Positions 1-8,862 are shown, numbered from the stretch's first letter. The stretch: DNA of 64,000 nucleotides from Sporosarcina sp. P34 (GCF_002743375.1 NZ_PDZC01000002.1:1-64000); one strand, 5' to 3'. Translations and numbers: made by a program. Notes: generated from the letters alone by a model not told the origin.

Positions 1-80
1 AGGATAATCGAGTAGGAGGGAGTGATTAACTCCCGACCTCTCACACCACCGTACGTACCGTTCGGTATACGGCGGTTCAA

Positions 81-1424
81 TTAAGATTGATGACGCAAAG
101 TTTCATAACGAGATACTAGACTTTTGAGCCCTCGGGAATTCCAATAGGAGTTCCCGAGGGTTCTGTGTAGTATGGGGCTTTTCGAAGTTCTCCAGTGACT
201 TTTGCGAGTGTTTCCCCATTCATAAGCCTTCTCCTTCGGAGCGCCTAATCCTAGGAGTTTCCTCACTTTGGTACTGGGTTTCTTCCAGTCCTTCCACATA
301 CACATTCTTAATCTTCTTCTAATCCACGAATCGAATGTAGTGAAGACACTTGGCGTATCTGCCAGTGCGAAATATCCACACCACCCCATCAGGTATTGGT
401 TTAGTTTCTTGATCCGATATTCTAAAGGATAGGGTTTCTTTCTAGAGGTAATCTCCCGAATTTTATTCTTCATGCGCTCGATGCTTTCTTTGGCAATCCG
501 AATCTTCGGTTCTTTATTGACGGTAAAACTAAACCCAAGAAATTTCCTCTTCCACGGACGGTCCACTTTGGATTTGTATACATTCACTTTCAGCTTCAGT
601 TTCCCTTCAATAAATGAAGTGACTGAATTCATCACGCGATGTCCTGCTTTCTTTGTTTTCACATAGATATTGCAGTCATCGGCATAGCGGACAAATAAGT
701 GACCTCTTCTTTCCAGTTCACTGTCTAGTTCGTCTAGAACTATATTAGATAGTAAAGGGCTGAGGGGACCACCTTGCGGTGTACCTTCTTCACTAGTTGT
801 CACCACACCATTCACCATGATGCCTGATTTCAGATAGCTACGGATTAACTTCAGTAGACGTTTATCTTCAATTCGTTTCGCAAGTGTTCCCATAAGACGA
901 TCATGGTTCACTTTGTCGAAGAATTTCTCTAAGTCTATATCGACTACCCAGCGATTTCCTTCTGCTACATATCCTTTTGCTTTTCTGACCGCGTCATGAG
1001 CACTTCGTTTTGGACGAAATCCATAACTATGATCTGAAAATGTTGGATCATATATAGAAGTAAGTACTTGGGCAATAGCTTGTTGAATGAATCGATCCAT
1101 CACAGTAGGGATGCCTAATAAGCGCACACCACCGTCAGGTTTCGGGATTTCGACCCTGCGGACTGGTTGCGGTTCATAAGTTCCCTCTAGAAGTTCCCTT
1201 TTTATGGAATCCCAATGTTGTACGATATGCGCTCGTAGGTTTTGTACGGGCATTTCATCTACACCGTGACTACCTTTATTGCGTTCTACCCGTTTAAGGG
1301 CAGATAGTAGATTCTCCCGTGATACGATTCGTTCCATCAACATTCGATACGCCTCTTTCCGTGAACAACGATTCTTCTTATGCCGGCTCTGCTCCACCAT
1401 CTTGAAGTCCCCTATGGAATTCAC
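81..1424 (-). CDS. ltrA: Group II intron reverse transcriptase/maturase
   Basis: The intron-encoded protein helps splice its host RNA and copies it during retrohoming. The reverse transcriptase domain occupies roughly residues 50-310. It has a YADD catalytic box near residue 250 and the TPQGGPLSPLL motif before it. A maturase (GIIM/domain X) region with the RRRLRMCMWKDWKKP segment follows. There is no C-terminal HNH endonuclease, so target use probably depends on single-stranded or terminator DNA. An AAGGAGG site sits about 5 nt before a GTG start. The frame also has a TTG six codons and an ATG one codon upstream, but these fall in or too close to that site. The frame is intact, so the intron may be active. 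Confidence 0.93.
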   Translation of the reverse strand: MNSIGDFKMVEQSRHKKNRCSRKEAYRMLMERIVSRENLLSALKRVERNKGSHGVDEMPVQNLRAHIVQHWDSIKRELLEGTYEPQPVRRVEIPKPDGGVRLLGIPTVMDRFIQQAIAQVLTSIYDPTFSDHSYGFRPKRSAHDAVRKAKGYVAEGNRWVVDIDLEKFFDKVNHDRLMGTLAKRIEDKRLLKLIRSYLKSGIMVNGVVTTSEEGTPQGGPLSPLLSNIVLDELDSELERRGHLFVRYADDCNIYVKTKKAGHRVMNSVTSFIEGKLKLKVNVYKSKVDRPWKRKFLGFSFTVNKEPKIRIAKESIERMKNKIREITSRKKPYPLEYRIKKLNQYLMGWCGYFALADTPSVFTTFDSWIRRRLRMCMWKDWKKPSTKVRKLLGLGAPKEKAYEWGNTRKSHWRTSKSPILHRTLGNSYWNSRGLKSLVSRYETLRHQS

Positions 1425-1439
1425 CATTTCCTCCTTCAA

Positions 1440-1895
1440 GTATGCCTATACGGTTATCTGTGTTCATCGCAGTGTACTGAATGCAAAGGCGTTGTTCTCT
1501 CCTAATTGTTCAGCCCTTCCCATTCTTCTCGAGACAGAAATGGTACTATGACTTCTGCTGACTTCTGACTGTTCAGCTATCCATCACTGGATAGGTTATC
1601 AAGTGTACTTGACGTATCAATCAGACCTCCCCAGGTAAGGACGTAGTCTTTCCCTCCACCTATCTGCTCCATTTACTAGATGCAACCTTTGGCAGAAAGG
1701 GCTTTGTTTTGTTTCGCAAACTCACCCAATCGCACCTAGCCTTATATGAAGTTCGTGTTCCTCAGACCAGAGGTTTGCCGCTCGCTTCCTCCAGATTCCG
1801 CGTCACCACGGACACCCTTGCGTTAAGCTAACTGTTACTTCCGCCTTCACAGTTCGGGACTTGCACCCTATAGACTACGCCCATGCTGGGCGCAC
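1440..1895 (-). ncRNA. Group II intron 5' catalytic RNA (domains I-IV start)
   Basis: This 456-base stretch has no gene of its own. Read on the minus strand it starts with the GTGCG consensus. It carries the conserved 5' intron block that includes GGTGCAAGTCCCGAACTGTG and AACGCAAGGGTG. It is the structural RNA upstream of the maturase frame. Short plus-strand reading frames within it are shadows. Confidence 0.85.
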
Positions 1896-1932
1896 AAAAA
1901 AAACAGACACATTATCAAAAATGTGTCTGTTT
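1896..1932 (-). terminator. gdhA terminator abutted by the intron
   Basis: On the minus strand, AAACAGACACAT pairs with ATGTGTCTGTTT around an 8-nt loop. An eight-T tract runs straight into the intron's first G at 1895. It lies just after the gdhA stop codon. Confidence 0.9.
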
Positions 1933-1940
1933 TATATTAC

Positions 1941-3323
1941 TTATCGAATTCCGTGCGCAACCATTGCATCTGCTACTCTCAAGAAGCCTGCTACGTTGGC
2001 ACCCATTACTAGATTGCCTGGTTTACCGAAGTCAGCTGCTGCAGTACTGCAGTCTTTATAGATGTTCTGCATAACTTCTTTCAAATGCTTATCCACCTGT
2101 TCTTCTGACCATGATAGGCGTTGACTGTTCTGAGACATTTCCATAGCAGACACAGCTACACCGCCAGCATTGGCAGCTTTCGCTGGTGCGAATAGTATAT
2201 TATGCTCTTGAAAAATTTCAATCGCTTCAATTGTACAAGGCATATTTGCGCCTTCACCGACTGCTTTTACACCATTTGCAATCAGCATATGTGCTGCAAT
2301 TTCATCGATTTCATTCTGTGTAGCACACGGTAATGCAATATCACATGGAATAGACCAAATTTCTTTGCAATCAGCATGATACTCGGCATCAATATGTTCT
2401 TTCGTATATTCCCAAATACGTTTATTGCCGTACTCTTTTAGCTCCTTCACTAAGTCAAGATCAATTCCGTTCTTGTCATAGATATAGCCATCTGAATCAC
2501 TACATGCCACAACTTTCGCTCCGAGCTGCATGACTTTTTCCATTGCATACGTCGAAACATTACCTGAACCTGAAACTACAACAGTCTGACCTTCCAATGA
2601 AAGATTGTTTTCTTTTAGCATTTCATTCACAAAGTAAACTGTGCCATAACCAGTTGCTTCTTTACGACCAAGACTTCCACCGTGATCAGGATTTTTCCCA
2701 GTTAAAATACCTGCTTCATAGCCACCTTTAATCCGATTGTATTGACCAAATAGATAGCCGATTTCACGTTTACCTACACCAATATCACCTGCTGGCACGT
2801 CAATGTCCGGTCCAATATGTCTGCTAAGTTCTGTCATGAAACTTTGTGTAAAGCGCATGACTTCGCGATCAGACTTACCCTTCGGATCGAAATCAGAGCC
2901 ACCTTTACCCGCTCCGATTGGTTGACCTGTCAAGGCATTCTTGAAAATTTGTTCGAAAGCGAGGAATTTCATAATACTATTATTGACAGATGGGTGGAAA
3001 CGAAGTCCCCCCTTATAAGGTCCGAGGTCACTATTAAACTGAACACGGAACCCTCTATTTACTTGTACCTTACCCTTATCGTCTTCCCACGCTACACGGA
3101 AGGAAATAATTCTTTCCGGTTCTGTGATACGTTCTAGAATTCCGTTTTCTATAAATTCGGGATGCTTAGCAAAGACAGGACGAAGAGAATCAAAAATCTC
3201 TCTTGTCGCTTGTAGAAATTCCTTTTCATCCGGATTCCTTTTCTTCACCAATTCATATACATTATGAACGTAATCATTTGCTCGTTTGCGATTATTATAT
3301 TCTACCTCATCAATCTTTGTCAT
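1941..3323 (-). CDS. gdhA: Glutamate dehydrogenase (hexameric GdhA type)
   Basis: Catalyses reversible reductive amination of 2-oxoglutarate to glutamate in the cytoplasm. At about 460 residues it matches the small hexameric GdhA class. The substrate segment contains GGLRFHPSVN and KFLAFEQIFKNALTG, and the catalytic lysine lies in PIGAGKGGSDFDPKGKSD. A Rossmann coenzyme domain with VVSGSGNV follows. NADP use is inferred from family similarity. The ATG at 3323 gives MTKIDEVEYNN, and a TTG two codons upstream is also possible; the AAGGAAAGGG site fits either. The gene is monocistronic, ending in a terminator now occupied on its far side by a group II intron. Confidence 0.95.
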   Translation of the reverse strand: MTKIDEVEYNNRKRANDYVHNVYELVKKRNPDEKEFLQATREIFDSLRPVFAKHPEFIENGILERITEPERIISFRVAWEDDKGKVQVNRGFRVQFNSDLGPYKGGLRFHPSVNNSIMKFLAFEQIFKNALTGQPIGAGKGGSDFDPKGKSDREVMRFTQSFMTELSRHIGPDIDVPAGDIGVGKREIGYLFGQYNRIKGGYEAGILTGKNPDHGGSLGRKEATGYGTVYFVNEMLKENNLSLEGQTVVVSGSGNVSTYAMEKVMQLGAKVVACSDSDGYIYDKNGIDLDLVKELKEYGNKRIWEYTKEHIDAEYHADCKEIWSIPCDIALPCATQNEIDEIAAHMLIANGVKAVGEGANMPCTIEAIEIFQEHNILFAPAKAANAGGVAVSAMEMSQNSQRLSWSEEQVDKHLKEVMQNIYKDCSTAAADFGKPGNLVMGANVAGFLRVADAMVAHGIR

Positions 3324-3701
3324 TTGCAATCATCCCTTTCCTTAGGTATTAATTAAAAACTGTCGACTGACCAGTCACTCATTTACTCAGTGGCTATAAT
3401 TTAATATACTTATATGATTAAAGAGTAAATTCTATTAGATAAACTGAATTTTAATTGTTCTAAATATTTCTTTGTATTCCAATATTATCACTGAAAAGAT
3501 AGTAAGTTACAAGATTTTTTTATAATATCTGTGTTTTGACTTAACTTTTGTGTCAATTTTATGTACTATCTTTAACTTTATCATTTACAATTACGTGAAT
3601 TCGGAGTATTATTAAACTATTCAAACAAACTATGTGGGTTATAAATGTAAGCGCATACACATACTAGTGAGAACAATACGAAAAGAAAGAGGCGAAGCGT
3701 T
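3324..3701. other. AT-rich divergent spacer (gdhA / small peptide gene)
   Basis: This spacer separates two divergent genes and is strongly AT-rich. I see no gene in it. A TTGACT at about 3537 followed 17 bases later by TTATGT could serve the plus-strand peptide gene. At 3646-3659 TGTAAGCGCATACA resembles a catabolite-responsive element with one mismatch. No convincing gdhA promoter could be fixed. Confidence 0.4.
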
Positions 3702-3845
3702 ATGACAAAGAAAACAAGTACAATTCGATCAATCTTAGGAGCGAATCTACTCCTGATCATGACTTTTGCTTTCCTACCTGCTTTACTCGTAAATCCAGAT
3801 ATGGAGATGTTCCAAAGCGCAATGAAATTGTTAACTAACGAATGA
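3702..3845 (+). CDS. Small single-span membrane peptide, 47 aa
   Basis: Below the usual size cutoff but well supported. The frame opens with ATG after AAAGAGGCG, and a strong terminator lies 15 bases after the stop. The product begins MTKKTSTIRSIL. It has one hydrophobic segment (about residues 13-30, LGANLLLIMTFAFLPALLV) between a basic N-terminus and a short polar tail ending LLTNE. This fits a single transmembrane helix with the N-terminus inside. I do not recognise the family. A CcpA-like box lies about 45 bases before the start. A minus-strand frame over the same bases lacks a ribosome site and is taken as a shadow. Confidence 0.6.
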   Translation: MTKKTSTIRSILGANLLLIMTFAFLPALLVNPDMEMFQSAMKLLTNE

Positions 3846-3860
3846 AAACTCATATGACAA

Positions 3861-3896
3861 AGCCTTTCCTTTTTCTTAAGGAAAGGCTCTTATATT
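3861..3896. terminator. Bidirectional terminator
   Basis: AGCCTTTCCTT pairs with AAGGAAAGGCT between the convergent 47-aa gene and the SleL-type gene. T-rich flanks lie on both strands. Confidence 0.85.
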
Positions 3897-5179
3897 TATC
3901 GCTTGCGAATAGTAAATCGATCGTCTAATAGTAGCCAGTTTTGTGGGAATGCTAAGCCGAGTTTCCAATACATGATTCCCCGCAACTTAAATCTCTTCAG
4001 CAAGTTAAATTTCTCGTTGATGCTTCGTGCATCTTCAAACCACACCTCATGTTCGGTTCCTTGTTCATCGTAATACGTATAATGTGGCGCTTGAGCTAGT
4101 GCGTCGTATTCGATTGCAACATTCTGCTCAATTGCCAGATTAGTAGCGGCACGCGGGCTTAATGCTCTGGCAGCTTTACTGTCCGATTGACCAAATGGGG
4201 CTGTCCAATCATAGCCGTATAGATTCTGACCTAAAAAAATTTTTTCTCTCGGGATTTGACTAACTGCATATTCTACTACTCTTGTGACCGGACCAATTGG
4301 GCTAACAGCCTGTGGTGCACTATACGTATATCCCCATTCATAGGTCATCAATACAACGAAATCTACAATTTCTCCATGCACTTTATAATCATGAGCTCCA
4401 TAAATACCTGTCGTGACTTCCCCGGCTTTTGGTGCAAGTGCTGTGGAAATTGTAAGGCCTGCTTTATGAATTTGATCGCGTGCATTGCGTAATAATTGAT
4501 TATATAATTCCCGATCTTCCGGGAATAATAACTCAAAATCAAAGTGAATATCGCCATAGCCGATTTCTTTTGCTATATCAATTGCGCTTTGAATCATTCG
4601 GTTTTGCACTGCCTGATCTGTAAATATAACATGCGCTAATTCCGCACTGAATGTAAAGTCTTCTAAATTCGTCAAAACTAGCAAATTTACAACGCCTGCG
4701 TTTTTTGCGATAGTCGGAATATCGGCTAGTGCTGGTGCTTTCAGTGATCCGTCACGTTGTACTTCATAACTAAACATCGCGAGATACGTAAGACTATCCA
4801 CACGTTCACGAACTTCGGAGAGCATATCCTGACTGACTGGATTACGCGGTTCTACATATAATAATGAATCAATCATCGTTTTCTCTTCTTGTGGTATATA
4901 TAGACGCTGACCAATCATTAACGGTCTCGTTGGGTTGATTGCATTAATTTCTGCCAAGCGCGCAACTGTTAGACCATACCTTTGTGCAATTGTATAGAGA
5001 CTGTCACCGGGTCGCACCCAATAATACGAACCAATTATCGGAATGACAAGTGCTTGTCCTACAGCCAATCGTATATCGCTTTCTAATTCATTAACTCTTG
5101 CTATTTGCTCGTATGGCACACCATATATTTTACCAATTTCATATAAACTCTCCCCTTGCGAAACTACATGAATCTGCAT
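3896..5179 (-). CDS. sleL: LysM-GH18 spore cortex hydrolase (SleL/YaaH type)
   Basis: Two LysM repeats (about residues 2-47 and 52-95) bind peptidoglycan. A GH18 barrel of about 320 residues follows. The catalytic stretch is GDIHFDFELL, a DxxxDxE arrangement with the glutamate acid. The length of 427 residues equals the B. subtilis YaaH class. Family members are N-acetylglucosaminidases acting on spore cortex fragments during germination. No signal peptide is present, which is normal for this family because the protein is placed in the spore coat from the mother cell. The gene stands alone between the terminator and the divergent coat-F gene, so both neighbours are spore-related. Confidence 0.92.
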   Translation of the reverse strand: MQIHVVSQGESLYEIGKIYGVPYEQIARVNELESDIRLAVGQALVIPIIGSYYWVRPGDSLYTIAQRYGLTVARLAEINAINPTRPLMIGQRLYIPQEEKTMIDSLLYVEPRNPVSQDMLSEVRERVDSLTYLAMFSYEVQRDGSLKAPALADIPTIAKNAGVVNLLVLTNLEDFTFSAELAHVIFTDQAVQNRMIQSAIDIAKEIGYGDIHFDFELLFPEDRELYNQLLRNARDQIHKAGLTISTALAPKAGEVTTGIYGAHDYKVHGEIVDFVVLMTYEWGYTYSAPQAVSPIGPVTRVVEYAVSQIPREKIFLGQNLYGYDWTAPFGQSDSKAARALSPRAATNLAIEQNVAIEYDALAQAPHYTYYDEQGTEHEVWFEDARSINEKFNLLKRFKLRGIMYWKLGLAFPQNWLLLDDRFTIRKR

Positions 5180-5332
5180 GTATCCCCACTACCCTTCTTG
5201 AGTTCTATCCTTATGATATGATAGTGCGTTACAAACTATGCATGAGTCGTGAATGCCATTCCATGTGTATAAGATTTCGATGATTTCACATACTACTCTC
5301 GATGTACATGATAATTGAAGGAGGAAATACAT

Positions 5333-5962
5333 TTGACAAATCAATTCGAAACATCTCAGCACATGCAAGGCGGACAAGTTCCCCCATCGATGAATCACGG
5401 TGGACATGAATTATTTGATGTTAAAGAGGTACTAAGTGCGACCGTTGGAGCATTGAACCAAGCGATGATTTTACGCCCACACGTCCAAGATCCAGAACTT
5501 CTCGATATTCTTGATCGACAATACCGATTTACACTGGATGAGTACAATATCCTTGTCGAAAGTTTTAAGACAGGCAAAGATCCTTCACATCCTACACAGC
5601 GCTATCAAATGAAAGCAGGCAGCGATTTCATTTACGGCATGAAACAAAAAGCACCTGCTAAACCTATTCAATCTACAGGTGAAATCAGTGATGAAATCAT
5701 CTCCGGCTTTTTGTTGGGCGCTACAAAAGAAGCCGCTACAGGCAAAACGGCTGCTTCATTAGAAGTATGTAATCCAGTCGTTCGTCGTGTGTTGGCAGAT
5801 TCCGTGCCCAACTGTATAGAAATGGCATACGAGTTGTCCATTTACCAAAACAAACATCACTACTATCAAGTTCCACAATTAACTGATCAGGATATGAATA
5901 TGTTGCTTAATTCTTTCGCTCCTTCGCAAGGTCAACCCGGGATGCCAAACAACCTGCAATAA
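5333..5962 (+). CDS. Spore coat protein, CotF-like
   Basis: A coat-F domain protein of about 210 residues. The first half (from about residue 30) carries the helical motif DVKEVLSATVGALNQAMILR with YRFTLDEYNIL. A second ferritin-like helical stretch runs later (RVLADSVPNCIEMAYEL). The N-terminus is rich in Gln/His/Gly and probably disordered. The start is TTG at 5333, eight bases after AAGGAGG; an upstream in-frame TTG overlaps that site and is rejected. It is divergent from the SleL-type gene, so expression in the mother cell is plausible. The exact role in the coat is unknown. Confidence 0.82.
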   Translation: MTNQFETSQHMQGGQVPPSMNHGGHELFDVKEVLSATVGALNQAMILRPHVQDPELLDILDRQYRFTLDEYNILVESFKTGKDPSHPTQRYQMKAGSDFIYGMKQKAPAKPIQSTGEISDEIISGFLLGATKEAATGKTAASLEVCNPVVRRVLADSVPNCIEMAYELSIYQNKHHYYQVPQLTDQDMNMLLNSFAPSQGQPGMPNNLQ

Positions 5963-5974
5963 GTTAACGATTCA

Positions 5975-6006
5975 AGCAGATGGAGTTTTTCTCCATCTGC
6001 TTTTTG
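5975..6006 (+). terminator. Terminator after coat-F gene
   Basis: AGCAGATGGAG and CTCCATCTGCT flank a five-T loop and are followed by TTTTTG. Confidence 0.9.
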
Positions 6007-6064
6007 CTTTTACACTCGTTATATTTGTATACTATGAAGAAGAACAGAATGGAGGAACATTTAT

Positions 6065-6724
6065 ATGAGGGTGGCGATCTTTGATTTTGATGGTACGTTG
6101 TACACTAAAGAAACCTTTAAATTACTCATGGAGCATTTAAAGAATCATCCTACGTACAAGCAGTATTATAAAAAGTTTTATCGTTCGATATTACCGCTGT
6201 ATATTCGCTATAAATTAAAAATACTACCCGAATCTATCATGAAGGAGCGTTCTATGCGTCTTTATCTACAAGCCCTGGATTCATTGACGATGACAGAACT
6301 TCATGAGTTTTTCAAAAGTATGCATAATAAAATGATGCCTGACTTCAATGAGCAAGTCATTAATCGACTGACAGAACATCGAAAGGAAGGTTACCATGTC
6401 CTCCTTGTTTCTGGGGCTTATACTCCTTTTTTAAGAGCAGTCACAAGTCACCTGACATTTGACCAAGTTATTGGCACAGAAATCCCTTCTATTGGTGAAA
6501 AAATTGCGATGGATCGGCCATTCCTACATATTCAAGGTACGCGTAAAAACGAACAAATTTATCAAGCGCTACAAGGAGTATTTGTTGACTGGGACAATAG
6601 CTTCGCATATGGAGACAGCATTTCCGACCTTCCAGTCTTAGAGAAGGTCGGGTGCCCGGTAGCTGTTCGTCCAGATCAGAAACTTACTGTTGTGGCTAAA
6701 CAAAGAAATTGGGAAGTTTTATAA
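6065..6724 (+). CDS. HAD-IB family hydrolase (phosphoserine phosphatase-like)
   Basis: The N-terminal DFDGTLY carries the nucleophile Asp and acid/base Asp. SGAYTPF supplies motif II Ser, a lysine lies in the TRKNEQ stretch, and YGDSISDLPVLE supplies the metal-binding Asp residues. A helical cap of about 80 residues sits between motifs I and II, as in subfamily IB (SerB-like). At 219 residues the size is normal. The ATG follows GGAGGAACATTTAT. The substrate cannot be read from sequence; a phosphomonoester is likely. A repeat element begins 13 bases after the stop. Confidence 0.85.
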   Translation: MRVAIFDFDGTLYTKETFKLLMEHLKNHPTYKQYYKKFYRSILPLYIRYKLKILPESIMKERSMRLYLQALDSLTMTELHEFFKSMHNKMMPDFNEQVINRLTEHRKEGYHVLLVSGAYTPFLRAVTSHLTFDQVIGTEIPSIGEKIAMDRPFLHIQGTRKNEQIYQALQGVFVDWDNSFAYGDSISDLPVLEKVGCPVAVRPDQKLTVVAKQRNWEVL

Positions 6725-6737
6725 AAAAACCTGAAGA

Positions 6738-6888
6738 GACTGGGGCATAACTTAAAAAAAAACAGTCCGTTCTCCTACGCTACACTCTTGATTACTAACT
6801 AATTACACGTTATAAATAAGTTTCAGTGAATGAAAAAAAGGTATGAAGGTGTCTTATCCTTCATACCTTTTTAGGCGTTGTCCCAGCC
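6738..6888. repeat. Interspersed repeat, copy A (MITE-like)
   Basis: About 151 bp with imperfect inverted ends. GACTGGGGCATAAC at the left matches the complement of the right end, which reads GGCTGGGACAACGCC. Inside are a conserved block (CAGTCCGTTCTCCTACGCTA) and an AAAAGGTATGAAGG / CCTTCATACCTTTT hairpin with a T-run. Near-identical copies lie at 17064-17211 and 41079-41225. It sits between the convergent HAD-IB and DUF421 genes and can serve as a terminator for both. Confidence 0.85.
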
Positions 6889-6896
6889 ACTTCACG

Positions 6897-7607
6897 TCAA
6901 GTAGATTTTAATGTATTAATATATAAACTGCCATCTGTCTGAATTTCTGCATAGAGAACATGCTCTGGCTTGGAAATCCCTTGTTTTTTTAACTGTTCAG
7001 TTAGCCACGTATCGGTCAATTGAAGTTCTCTCATATTTTTCTCTTCTACTTTCCCGTTAGTAATAATCTCTGTCGGGATATATTTTGGCGGCGGTGCTGG
7101 TGCTTTGACATCTTTCTTTGTAGCATATTTCTCACCTGCATTCAGCATGACACTTAAATTACCATTCGTTTCGAATATGGCGTAATTGACGTCTTTCATC
7201 GAAAATATCGACTGCTCCCGTAGCATCATATTTATATCATTGAAACTCAACCGTAATTTACGCAGGGAACCTTCCAAGATTTTTCCGTTCTGAATGACAA
7301 TCATCGGTTTATCATCGAGTAATACGCGGAGTTTAATGGATTTGAATGATAAAAAGTTAGCAAGAATTGTTAATACTGCCCACAAAACCATTCCATATAA
7401 ACCGTTCAAGAACGGCGTTTCAGACTCTCCCGCCAAATTGGCCGCAATCGAACCGATTGTTATACCTGTCACATAATGAAAGAAAGTCAATTGTGACACT
7501 TGTTTTTTCCCCATAAAACGCGCCAAAATCAACAGCACAACAAATGAGATCACCGTTCGCAAAGTCATTTCCCAAAAGGATAATTGCCAAAACTCATCTA
7601 TGTTCAC
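6897..7607 (-). CDS. DUF421 membrane protein (YetF/YrbG-like)
   Basis: Three N-terminal transmembrane helices (about residues 10-95) include the typical ARFMGKKQVSQLTFFHYVTGITIGS segment. They precede a cytoplasmic DUF421 region containing KPMIVIQNGKI and LRLSFNDINMMLREQ. Homologues such as B. subtilis YetF and YdfS are inner-membrane proteins, several of them in spores; the biochemical function is not established. The start chosen is GTG at 7607, eight bases after GGAGG. An upstream ATG in frame would place that site inside the gene. The 3' end lies 8 bases from repeat copy A, which probably provides its terminator. Confidence 0.85.
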   Translation of the reverse strand: MNIDEFWQLSFWEMTLRTVISFVVLLILARFMGKKQVSQLTFFHYVTGITIGSIAANLAGESETPFLNGLYGMVLWAVLTILANFLSFKSIKLRVLLDDKPMIVIQNGKILEGSLRKLRLSFNDINMMLREQSIFSMKDVNYAIFETNGNLSVMLNAGEKYATKKDVKAPAPPPKYIPTEIITNGKVEEKNMRELQLTDTWLTEQLKKQGISKPEHVLYAEIQTDGSLYINTLKST

Positions 7608-7667
7608 TGCAGACACCTCCAGTAGTCGGAGTATGTGCAAACTATAGAAGTTTATACACTCATTCTT

Positions 7668-8576
7668 TTACTTCCAGTTATAAGGAGTTTTCTGGTAAAC
7701 ATAGTAATTGAGCCAATTGGAGAATAATAAATGCGTGTGAGAACGCCAAGTATTCATAGGTTCCTCGGATGGATCATCGTTCGGATAATAATTTACAGGA
7801 ATATCAATGTCAACGCCTTTTTCTAAATCGCGGGCATATTCATCTCCCAATGTGTGTGCATCGTACTCTAAATGTCCAGTTACCATAATATGTTTTGCAT
7901 CATTTGAGATTACAATGAATGCACCAGCCTCTTCAGAAGCAGAAAGTAGCGTCAAATCGGGATGATTCTTTATCTCTTCTAATGAAACTCCGGTATGGCG
8001 GGAGTGTGGCGCTACATATACATCATTGAATCCACGTGCCAAGTTTACTGTCGGATCGGTAATATCATGTGAGAATACGCCAAAACATTTCTTTGGCAAC
8101 TCGAACTTTTCAATTCCGTAGTGATGATAAAGAGCTGCCTGGGCACCCCAGCAAATATGGAGGACAGATGTAACATTCGTTTTTGTCCATTCCATGATTT
8201 CTTCCAACTCCCTCCAATAGACGACATCTTCAAATTCTAGAAGTTCGATTGGAGCACCCGTGATAATCATGCCATCAAAACGACGGTTTTTCACATGTTC
8301 AAAAGTGGTATAGAACGTTTCCAAATGATTCTGACTGACATTTTTCGAAACATAGCTAGCTGTATTAAGAAATGTGACATTCACTTGTAAAGGTGTATTA
8401 CCAAGTAATCGGAGCAATTGTAACTCCGTCTTCTCTTTTTCAGGCATCAAGTTTAAAATCAAAATATTGATTGGGCGGATATCCTGTGTTGTCGCACGTT
8501 CTTCATCCATAATAAAGATTTTTTCTTCTTTCAGTAATTCTACTGCAGGTAAATGTTTTGGTATGTTAATCGGCAT
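7668..8576 (-). CDS. metA: Homoserine O-acyltransferase
   Basis: Catalyses O-acylation of homoserine, the committed step of methionine synthesis. The 302-residue protein has the MetA glutamine-amidotransferase-like fold. The catalytic cysteine is in [16 protein letters not shown], a His is in APHSRHT, and a Glu/His pair is in TGHLEYD. Bacillus members of this family mostly use acetyl-CoA despite the succinyltransferase name; acyl specificity cannot be fixed here. The ATG follows AAGGGGGAAATAGC. The leader carries a SAM-I riboswitch, so expression should fall when S-adenosylmethionine is plentiful. Confidence 0.96.
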   Translation of the reverse strand: MPINIPKHLPAVELLKEEKIFIMDEERATTQDIRPINILILNLMPEKEKTELQLLRLLGNTPLQVNVTFLNTASYVSKNVSQNHLETFYTTFEHVKNRRFDGMIITGAPIELLEFEDVVYWRELEEIMEWTKTNVTSVLHICWGAQAALYHHYGIEKFELPKKCFGVFSHDITDPTVNLARGFNDVYVAPHSRHTGVSLEEIKNHPDLTLLSASEEAGAFIVISNDAKHIMVTGHLEYDAHTLGDEYARDLEKGVDIDIPVNYYPNDDPSEEPMNTWRSHTHLLFSNWLNYYVYQKTPYNWK

Positions 8577-8616
8577 GCTATTTCCCCCTTGACTTTCATT
8601 TATTACAATTTCTATA

Positions 8617-8655
8617 CAAAAAAGCCCTCATTTCTCTTAGATAAGAAAAGGAGGG
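8617..8655 (-). terminator. SAM riboswitch terminator
   Basis: On the minus strand CCCTCCTTTTCTTATC folds with GAGAAATGAGGG and is followed by CTTTTTTG, just upstream of the metA ribosome site. The 5' arm can alternatively pair with the aptamer's 3' P1 region. Confidence 0.85.
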
Positions 8656-8671
8656 TTGACCGTTCACCGTT

Positions 8672-8774
8672 CTTATCTCTCAAGACAACAATCTTGTTGG
8701 AGGTAGCACCTTCCTGTATGCACAGAGGTTGCTGAAGCTTCATCAGGCCAAATCCCTCAGCTTCTCTTGATAAG
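8672..8774 (-). promoter_or_regulatory. SAM-I (S-box) riboswitch
   Basis: On the minus strand it opens CTTATCAAGAGAAGCTGAGG. The core GGGATTTGGCCTGATGAAGC, the CTTCAGCAACC block and GGTGCTACCTCCAAC follow. The closing CTTGAGAGATAAG pairs with the start. These are the conserved S-box elements. A TATAAT at 8794-8799 (minus strand) lies about 20 bases upstream and is the probable -10. Confidence 0.95.
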
Positions 8775-8862
8775 AAATATTTAATTACTGACTATTATAG
8801 CATTAATAAATTAATTGTATAGCAGAATTATCAAATTGTTCTGCGCATTTAAGTTTTGCAAA

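Larger units (their letters stand above)
8..1895 (-). mobile_element. Group II intron with internal maturase gene
   Basis: A self-splicing retroelement read on the minus strand. The 5' end begins GTGCGCCC at 1895. The domain V hairpin is at about 37-78, with paired CCGCCGTA/TACGGTGG arms and a GAAC loop. A domain VI-like hairpin (GGGAG/CTCCC) follows at about 12-36. The 3' boundary near base 8 is uncertain by a few bases. The maturase frame lies between the long 5' RNA and domain V, the usual domain IV position. The insertion lies directly after the T-run of the gdhA terminator. That is the target preference known for class C group II introns, and the absence of an endonuclease domain fits. 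Confidence 0.9.

Noticed and set aside
3617..3853. A 78-codon minus-strand frame at the small peptide gene
   Set aside because: The plus-strand frame has a ribosome site and a terminator directly behind it; the minus-strand frame has neither.
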